Positions 10,450 through 20,000 of a DNA stretch of 24,174 nucleotides are shown here, piece by piece. This DNA is from Phoronis australis (taxonomy: Eukaryota; Phoronida; Phoronidae), in the NCBI GenBank assembly GCA_002633005.1, contig NMRA01000128.1, forward strand, positions 425,165 through 449,338, in the 5' to 3' direction. Every line of letters starts with the position of its first letter. Position 1 is the stretch's first letter. The notes under the pieces are model-generated. The model saw only the letters and a program-made list of their open reading frames with translations. It was not told the DNA's origin and did not search any database. The position numbers were made by a program, and so were the translations under genes.

Positions 10450-10860
10450 TACCTCGAACATCCGATCTCATAGCTCAAATTTTCAATAGTATACCGTGGT
10501 TGACATTTTTGGAGGTTTCTGGCAGGCACAACCCAGAGTTTATTGTCTGTTATGGGGCAGTTTAGCCGGGGACCCGTGACATGTATTGAATCACATGGAA
10601 TTGTTTTTTTGTAGTACCTCGAATATATGAGCTAGCTCATTTTTGGGGATCCCGGCTTTTTTATTTATGCCGGACCCATTCCAGAGTACAATTTGTTTGT
10701 CATAGGCCATTTGGTGTTCAGTGCAGTTGTTGGTTTTTCAGTTTTGGCCGGTAGGCCTACCTCGAATATCTTAGCTAGCTCATTTTTTGACTCCCTTGTA
10801 TGGTCCCCAGGGGTCGCACCCAGAGTGCAGACAACAGCAACTCTCGAGTCAATATAGCAC
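10450..10860 (+). repeat. Three diverged ~145-165 bp tandem repeats upstream of pinin
   Basis: TACCTCGAA starts copies at 10450, 10615 and 10758 (spacing 165 and 143). Each is followed by an AGCTC-containing block. Further matches recur later in the unit: CCCAGAGT in copies 1 and 3, CCAGAGT in copy 2. Copy 2 holds ATGAGCTAGCTCAT, a perfect 14-bp palindrome (10627-10640); copy 3 retains AGCTAGCT. The array ends about 60 bases before the pinin start codon, so it occupies the likely promoter. Confidence 0.65.
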
Positions 10861-10894
10861 CGTTTCGGCAGGGGGCAGCACTGTTCATCAGCCT

Positions 10895-10926
10895 CGCACA
10901 TGCGCTTTAGCAATAAACATGGCGGC
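10895..10926 (+). promoter_or_regulatory. PNN: Candidate core promoter elements at the pinin start (NRF1-like and YY1-like)
   Basis: GCACATGCGC (10896-10905) differs by one base from the NRF1 half-palindrome GCGCATGCGC. AACATGGCGGC (10916-10926) matches the YY1 consensus AAnATGGCGGC and contains the start codon, as in many TATA-less housekeeping promoters. No TATA box was seen. Binding is inferred from motif match only. Confidence 0.4.
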
Positions 10927-11043
10927 GAGCAATGTTCGTGGCGCTGATATGCTGCAAAATGAGCTGGAAAAGGCTCGTGAAAGTTTGAAGGATGTTGATG
11001 AAAACATAAAGAAACTCACTGGAAGAGACCCGTCCGAGAACAG
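10919..11043 (+). CDS. PNN: Pinin exon 1 (start codon)
   Basis: 41 codons plus two bases, ending AG in a split Arg codon. It encodes MAASNVRGADMLQNELEKAR and the SLKDVDENIKKLTGRDP signature of the pinin N-terminal domain. Donor gtttgc is weak (GTTTGC rather than GTAAGT), which matters for the alternative exon discussed in intron 1. Confidence 0.93.
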
Positions 11044-14000
11044 GTTTGCGCGGTTGACATTAAATTTCGTTTGATGTTGCTGCGAACACCAATCGCAATC
11101 GAACAAGCATTCCGACAAAACGCCGAAAACGGCACAAACGCTAACAACTGCTGGAGTGCTGAACTAGACAATTACATCGCCCTGAATGCCGTAGCCATAC
11201 AGGGGCGATAGTACATCCCAACTGAATGCCACAGAAATAACACTTTTTTAACCATACCACAGCCAAGTGATCATGCTTTGTTTAAAATTATCTGAAAAGC
11301 CCTATCTTTACTCAAGCAAACTACAATTTACAAATAATTACTGCCAATTGACCTATCGCAAGCTCCACCCCGACAAACAAACAAGATGTCAGAGGCATAC
11401 TTTTCATTTGGTGGAATTTAGCAGATGACAGAATAAAAATGTCGGTGAATGTTCACTGATTTTGTTCCAAAGTTCCTAAAATCTATTGAATCGTACAGAT
11501 AATTCGACTTTAAGGATATCTCAAACCTTATTCACAAAAATTGGCGATTTTCAAAAGATTTCAAATGTTTCTAGCAAAATATCGTATCTTCATTCTCGGG
11601 GAACTTCAAATACAAAATAGTTACCGTTTAGGGAGAAAAAACAGATTTAGCAGAACCACCTTGGAACCGCACAATCACGTGGGCATTTGTTTACTATTTA
11701 TTTGAGGTCAAAGGTTACAGGGCGGTCACTCAAATCGAATCTTCCGCCAGGTACAGAGCAGCTTCCCGTACCCTCAGTTCTTTCATTCACCAAGTCGCCA
11801 TAATATTGAGTCAATGAAGTGTATTTATGATAGAATGATGCCGGGGTAAACTAAAACAAAACGTAGTTTTGATCCTGAGGTAGCTGTGCGTCTACATGCA
11901 TGTGACCTTTGGCGTTGATAACGAATGCTACAAGTGACCTCATGTCTCTGTGGTCATAAACACAGCAAGTTGTGAAAAGAGATAAAAGCCTCATCCAAAT
12001 TCCTTAATTCAGTAAATAAATTGACAATTAGATGTTTCTCATGCCAATGACATGGTTTAACCACTGATTCAATTTTTGCTTTCCATTTCTTATTTGTTTA
12101 GAGGAGGCATTGTGGCCTAGTGTGATATGTGCCTGCTTTCTTTACTCGAGGTTGTGGGTTCGAGTCCCACTGGGTCACATTGCTAAACCCTTGAGTCAGG
12201 TTTCTAGCCCCTGAGCTCGGTTTTAACTATATATTAATAAAGCATAAAAATGGTTCCAGGTGATCAGTGCAATGGGCCCACGTGCAGCCTGCGCACTTCT
12301 GGTACAGCATGTATCAGACTGCCTGCAATTATTTTTATTACTTGGTTTTGTATCAGTCTCCCTGCACGTCATGTGTACAGGCTATGTGTATAACAGTGAA
12401 CTGTGACTTACTTGAAAGTTGGTCACAAACAACAGTGACAGTTGATCCCAGTTCGTGGCTGCATGGGAGCAGAACGTTTTAATGATAATTAAGTTAATTA
12501 CTTGCTACAAATTCAGTTGACAGTGCGAGTGAATGTTGAAATAGCTAACATAGTTAAGGCTTGTATGGGTTATGTTTACTGAAAACAAGTTTTCACCAAA
12601 TACTTTACCGAGCACTTCGAGATTTTGACCCACTTAAATCGGCTTTTTCTTGGCTTTGGCAAATCGACTTTATCTCAACTTGGGAACACGAGTTCTCAAA
12701 AATGGCTTGCTAGATTTTGCTGAAACTTTCCAAACTTAATAGTTAGTCATGAATCTCAAAGACGATGTTAGGTTTTTTGATATGAAGGCCTAGTTTTTGT
12801 GCAATGTAACAAAGATGAATACGACTTTTACTTTGTCTGAAAATGCCTTACGTTTTGCGAGTTGATAAGTCATAGAAACCGAACGAAAGTCTAATCGCAA
12901 ATTCCTGACAGCATTTTTGAGGTAACTGGAGAAGTTTTCATTTAAAAAAGGTTTCATTAAAACGACCGAGGGGTTATTTTGTTATGAATGTACCTTTCTT
13001 AAAAATGAAATTTTGACTTAAAGCAGGTGTTTGCATAATAATAATAATGGAATATAAGTACAAAAATATTTTTGCATTCCCTGATCTTATTTCTTTCTAA
13101 AAATATATTCTTATACTAGACTAAGTTGACAAAGCTTAGTTTTTTTGATATACGAGTTAGAATGGAAGCCACTAAATAAGGTTTGAGATAACCTTAAAGT
13201 ACATACCCAGCTTTACATAAACATATCGCATCAGTGGCCATGTCAGTTTTCAGGTGAAGGTGAACCCTGGTGGGGTTCTTGGATTTTCGCTGGCTCCAAA
13301 ATACATTTCCTCGAACACTTATTTTTTCATTGTCTCCTTTACAAATTCCCAAATCACTAGCGTACGATTCTCAGCTGAAAAGTATCACTTGTCTTTGTCG
13401 AAGCGTTTTCGGAAAGTGCAAAAAAACGCATTGATTACACCAGCAACGCTGTTTAGCAACAGTGTATTTGCCTCTGGCATCTTGTTTGTTTGTCGGGTGT
13501 CACGTGGCTTTTCACAAAGGGGTGTAGCTTGCGATAGGTAAATTGTTTGGTTGTCTAGACCAGGGACTGCTATCTGACCAGTGCCAAATCTGGGTGTCGA
13601 GTGACACTCAACTTGCCTGTTACAGCTGTTTAAATGAAAAACAAGTTAATAAACATCATTTTCTTGCATAATTCTATTGTCTGCCGTTGACTTGAAAACA
13701 GCATGCTTGTGAATCGCACATTTGTTAACTTTTTGTGACGTCATTTGAGAGATGAGTACAGTTGCGTCGAATAATTTTTAGGGTGCCGGTATTAAAATAT
13801 TATTAAAAAACTTTCTAGGAAAATGTGAATGAAATACATTCCCAAATTACATGTAGCATGAACTCATGTTTATTGTGCGAGATTGGTTGACATTTGAGTT
13901 ACTGGTTGTTTTGTCCTTGTTCAGCTTTATTTTTATGGATTAACACTTTTTTGATATCCATATGTAGTGTAATCGATGGCTGATTTCATAGAGGCGGGAG

Positions 14001-17000
14001 AAGTGCCAGTAGATGAGGATGAGAATGTTTGCGTGGGTGGGAAGTGCAACTGTGCTGGGGTAAAGTGCGAGGCAGAAATGAGGGAGCTTGGTCAGTGAAA
14101 AGTCTGTGTATGAAAATACCTATTGGAAATTTCCAAAACAAAACGTCTGAAAGAGCGTTCCAGAAAATGTCTTGTAAATCAACAGTTGTTTTATTTGAAA
14201 ATCACCTGAAACTAAATCAGTTGTTCTGGGGTACAATAATTCATGGTGGGCCAGTTTTACCTGCTTACAAGTGACTACAGTGAAGTCGTGCTATGCACCC
14301 TTTGAATTGTCCCTCATTTTTAGAACCAGTCAATCTCTGTATAAGGCCCAGCGAAAGTGATACTGGCATAGGCAATGTAGTGGTGTTCCTATATACATAT
14401 TACACACATGTTGTTACATTTCAGGCCAATGGGAAGGCGACTGTCATCGTCTGGTGATCTGAGAGGTAGCAGAGGAGGGTTGTTTGGATTAGCAAGGTAG
14501 GTGCTTTGTTGGCCAACATTCATAGTAATGTTTCAAATTCTTAACCTAAACAAATTGTCCAAACAAAGAATCAAGTCTACAAAAGGCAAATGTATCATAA
14601 CTATGTCAGTTTGAGAGAAATTGATATTAACTCTTAGTTATCCAGTGCCTCACATGGTGTTGTTGCTGTTGACCTTGAATGTGATATAAACTGTTTGTCT
14701 GATTGTTGCAGGAGGGGACTCATCGATAATGCTGGGCGAGTGGGACCTCAGCGTCGATCCCTTGGCACTGCTTTTAGCAGGTAAAGTGGAGGACCAAAAA
14801 TACATTAGCCGCTCACTGCTTTTTCAAATAGTAGCGTGTAGCAAATTGTGGGACAGGTTATAAAGAGTTCTCTCACATTTTCAGAATACTGGCATCCTGC
14901 AGTTCTGCAACATGATTTATGAAGTAGATAATGGAGAAATGATGTTTCGTTTTTCTGTATGTTCAATTTTGTGAAAGGTCGTTTACGTTATAGGTGTTGG
15001 GTGCAGCATTATCTGTTCCTAATAAAGAAGAAAAGTTGTGCTGAGTGCTTTTAATAAAATATTACAGGTAAACACGTCAATTACTCTGCTTCTCTGCAAC
15101 AGCAATAAGCCAAGTCTCTTGCATGATTCCAATATTCGACTTTCCGTGTCAACGTACAGAACTAGACGCAAATAGCTTTGCTAGTCTATGAATGCTGGTC
15201 ATATGTCCTACACAAGTACTCCAGCTGGTGTGTCTTTGTGTTTACTGTTAATTTGTGTTGTTGCTCTTCAGGCTTGGTCCTCGCCCACGTGACCGATCTC
15301 CAGGACAGGACAGTGGAGAAGAAGAGGAACTACCCAACAAGGTAGTACAATATTCTGCTAGGCTTTATACACAAATAACAGTCCAACTTGTTGAGAGCTG
15401 CAGAACTTTTCATTGTGTGAAGGCACCAACACTTGAATTTAAGTGATTGTCACTTAAAGTAAAACATTTTCATTCGTATAGTTAATCCCAGTGCTATTGA
15501 ACAAAAACCTGACATATGCCAATTCTAGCCATATGTTTTGTTATGTGGGACTTGCACTTATCAAAATTTGACTTCAGCATATACATTGGTATTTTTAGTA
15601 TGTGCATAAATTCACGAATTTTTAAAATGAATTCAGACTACGCTCTTATTAACGTCTCACTGTGAGGACTTTACTTCCAGAAGTGATGATATTCCTCTCC
15701 CTGTAGATGACTTTACTGACATTGTCACAAGATTTTAAAAGCTTACACTGACTGTTAACCCTCCAACGCACGTTATGAATGCTTTTGAAATGTTGATAAT
15801 TACGAATTTTCTGTAGAACTTGTATATAAAGTCGGAACTAACTGTATTGAGAGATTTCATCCTAGTAAAGGGAAATCCATTTAGTCTAAAGCTAAGTGAG
15901 TTTATGAACTAGAATGACTGTGCTGTAGAATGTTGTTTAAATTGAGCAAAAATCAAACTTGTGCATTTCTGACGTATGCGAGTTTTACTGAAAAGGCATA
16001 TTTTGCTACTCGGTTATGATACTCGATTTTCAGCCTGTTGTCATGTCTTATGATTGTCTATTCAGCCCACTGTCCAGTCCAGCATCGTAGCTACCTCTTT
16101 AGAGAACCGCACGAGGACAGATAGTATCAAACAACTGAATAAAGATGAGAAAGGAAGACAAAGGTTAGTGTAAGATTTGTCTTAGACAGTAATTTTGATC
16201 TCACTACAGATGCCAGGTGCTTAAAATCATCAATTTCATATCAAAAACACCAAAAAGCAACCCCACCAGTTGACCAGCTGTCTAATTAGAGTACCGGCTA
16301 ACACTATCTGACGATATGTTAATAAGCTGATCTTGAGATACGAGCATTGATTGATTGAATCATCAACGTAAAACCGGGACAACCAGTCACAGCACCAATC
16401 AGCCTCCATTGTGTTTCATGTGAAAAGTCATCCAATATTGCTGGTCGTTTATGGTAGAATAAGGAATGTCGAGGCATTGCATGTATGATGGTTGTAACAA
16501 CTTAGTATTTGACCATTCTGTAGCTCTTTGTAGTGGACTGGTCATTGTGTGTTCTTGCTCTGATAGTTTCAATCCACCTACTAATAGCAACAAAGAACAT
16601 TGCACCATATGCTATACTTATCCTTTATGGCACTGGGTAATGCAGTTCTAACACAATTTGGCAGTGAAAGAGTCAAGCAAAAGTTCTTGCACAGAATAAT
16701 ACTGTACTGCGTAACATCATTTTCTGATGAAATCTCACTTGGTTAAAAGCACGTAACTTGGCATTACGTGCTTTGGTAAGGCACGTGAAAACTATTGACT
16801 ATATTGCAGAAATCGGCGAATGCTCGGAAACTTGCTCGTTGGAACATTGCTGAAGTTTCAAGATGAAGCTAAGTCCAAGAAAGAAGTGGTGTGTATGAAC
16901 ATGTTTGTAACACCTTTAGTTCATGGTGAAGAATCTAATCAATTTGAAATGATACTTTTATCACTTTTCTGGAACACACTTAACATAACATCTAAATTTG

Positions 17001-20000
17001 TTGGGTCATGTTTTGTCAAATAACTTTTTAATAAATAATGATTTTCCAGCCATAACACCATCTGTGTTTAGTGTCCTTCATAGTCACAGGTCTATTATGT
17101 GAATAAGAATAATGTCCAGGTCCCGCACTTTGCGTGAACATAAGGCAGCTGACATAGTATTCACAATTACTGTACATAGTGTTGATGGTGCGATATCTGA
17201 AGAAGTGAGCTTTGGATTATGCTTACATTTTGTAGCCAGGATAGAGTTCAGTAAAGCTAGGACTTTGCTAAAAAGCAAGGCTGCGAAGTCACGTGAGATA
17301 TTGCCAGGTATTTTGAAATGGGAACACGGGATTTTGGCTACATTTTAGCGAGGTCCTAGCATAGGTACTAGGATTTCTGAACTCCACCCAGGTTTAGGTG
17401 AGGTAACTCTAGGTGCCTTTTTAATGAGGTAACCTTGACATCATTTTGAAGGTCATGGCGAGAAAATCGAGGTTTGGCTTTAAAGCAAACTTGTGTTGAC
17501 ACAATATCTCAAGAAGGCAGCTTAATGTTTTGTTCAAATTTTGTACCAAGTTGTAGGTGAGACAGGAGATTTTGTTGGCATTGATCTTGTATTCCGAGTG
17601 GTTGTGAACATTTTAAGAATAGTGTGATATCTTGTTATGGGACCTTTAAATTTTCTTCATTTTGTATCAAGGTATAAGTGGGGCATCTTCAGGCGCCATT
17701 TGATATTGGTGATCTTCACCTCATTTTGAAGGTCATAGCAAGACTACTTGGAAACTTCTGCTGACAGAATATCTCAAGAAAAATGCTTTCTACATTTTAG
17801 TCATATTTAAAACCAAGGTGTAGATGGGGGGGCCTGTTGATTTTGGCCACCTTGACCTCGCTTTCAAGGTCAAGGACTAAGGCAAGAAATCTTTCAATTT
17901 ATACCCAAGTTGGTAGGCCCTAGTGGTTGACTTTGAATTGGCTGATATGTTGATTGTGGTACCAGTTCTTAAAGTCATTCCCTTCACATTTCCAGGTGCA
18001 AAAGAGAAAGGATGTGGAGAAGAAGCTTGAGCAGAAGGCACGTGAAGAGCGAGATGAGTTGCGTAAGGAGCGACAACAGCTGTTCAACAACAGGAGGCAG
18101 CAGCAGGCCAAGATGAGGCGACTGGAGCAGAAACTGGCTCTGGTCGAACTTGTGAGTTGTTGAAACTGCCAAGGAACTACTAGTAACTTAATAGTGTTCT
18201 ACCATGGAACTCGTTCATTATAGCGATGGCTATATTGCTTTTTGTATGTAGAATAAGAACCCTTGAATTTCAACTCACCACGTTCAGTCCTCAATAATTA
18301 GGATTTGAAATGTTTTTCTCAAACTCACAAATCTGAGTAAGATTTATAGGTTTAAATAGTCTTATGCATTGCTTATTTTTTGTTACTAAGAATTTCCAAA
18401 GGCTGAGGACAGATTTTGAAAAAAAAATGATGTGCCACGAGTAGAATTTTTTTGCTTTTGCAGTATTTGCATAGGCCAACTGTAAGTGCATGGAACGAAC
18501 TGCTTGTACAATATGCACAGTTTGCATAGGCCAACTGTAAGTGCGTGGAACGAACTTCTTGTACAATATGCACAGTTTGCTTACGCAAATAAACTTTCTG
18601 TTTCAAGCATGCCGAATGGGAACAGGAGACACGCAAGCTTGGTTTATTTGCTCGCACGAGGGCCAAGCCATACATTTACTTTGTGCCCAAGAAGATGAGT
18701 GAAGGCGTGAAGAAAAAAATAGCCGAGTCTGCTGAGGCCGTAGAAGGTATAATGTTGTGCATAATCTCATCAATGTCTGTAAAAAGAATGGATGAAAGTT
18801 TCTAGTACAGTAACACCTTAGAGTCATGAGCACTGTCTGAATTGTCACTCTGTATGCCATTTAAACATAATATAAGTGGCGATGAAGGAATTTAAATAAT
18901 TATCCTTCTTTGCTCTGCTATGTTGCAATTTTGAGTTTCATTTCTACAGTTAAATGGTTAATTTACAGTATCAGCAAACATCTGATAACACTTGATGGTC
19001 TATGCCTCATTTTATCAAAGTTCATAAATCTTGTCTTAGCTAAGACTGTAGCATCAGAAATTTTTATTGCCATTAACGTGGTTTTTAATGGTGGGTTCTT
19101 AACTTCAGTATGAATTTCTATCATGTGTACGCATTGTCGCATTCACAAATTCACAAAAAAAGAGAGGACTTGCAACCTGTGATGGAACAGACCCCTATTT
19201 TAACCAAATAAAATTGTGGTCATTAATACTCAGTACTCACATTACTTATTAAGGTATGATGTCAATGCATGGAAGGTGTGAAGTATATAACGCATTCTTT
19301 CATTGTTACACGTTACAGTGCCACTAGCTGAATCGTGAACGTAAACTGGAGCCGTGTACATTTTCTTTTTTAGTTGTGATTACTGAGCGCAAAAAGAAGC
19401 TTGAAGAAGAGATAGAGAGGCTTATGCAGGAAGATGAGGCTGGTGAAGAGGGTGCTGAAGGGGATAACCAGGAGGGGCATGGTGAGGACGGGGGCACGGA
19501 GAATGGGGGTGAGGAGGAGGAGGTAGGGAGGAGAGTCTCGCGGGACTCTGGAGACCAGGGAGAACGTCGCGGGTCGAGGGAGGGGCTGTCTGAAGGAATG
19601 GGTGGGGAGGAGAAAAGTGACTCCAAAGATAGTCCTCATGGGAAGGCCGGAGTGGGCGAAGGGGAAAGTGCAGCTAAGCGTGACGCAAAAGGTTCTAGGG
19701 AAAGGAGTCGTAGGGATTCGGGGTCTCGCCATAAAGGGACACTTAGGGGATCGCGTAGTAGAAGCCCACGTGAGGGACGGAAGCGGAGGGAGTCTACTTC
19801 AGGAGATAGGAAAGCCCGTCGGGATTCCAGTAGAGAGAAAAGGGGGGAACAGAGGGGGTCGAGCCGAAGTCCAGATAGAAGGAAACGTAGGGATTCTAGT
19901 AAAAGTCCTGGGGAATCGGGGAAGCACAGGGACCGAAGTAAGAGTGCTGAGAGGAGGAGGAAGCGCAGGGACTCTTCTAGGAGCCCGGGTAATAGAAGGA

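Larger units (their letters stand above)
11044..14424 (+). other. PNN: Pinin intron 1 (3.4 kb)
   Basis: The longest intron in the window. It holds two inverted copies of a dispersed repeat (11346-11532 and 13175-13544), a tRNA-headed SINE-like element (12105-12178) and a candidate alternative exon (13968-14059). The rest is AT-rich with no supported feature. Confidence 0.8.

Noticed and set aside
10665-10913. Antisense frame over the pinin promoter repeats
   Set aside because: It lies in repetitive promoter DNA and has no protein-like features.
12105-12178. A functional tRNA gene
   Set aside because: Only the T arm pairs properly; acceptor and anticodon stems fail, so SINE or relic is the better call.
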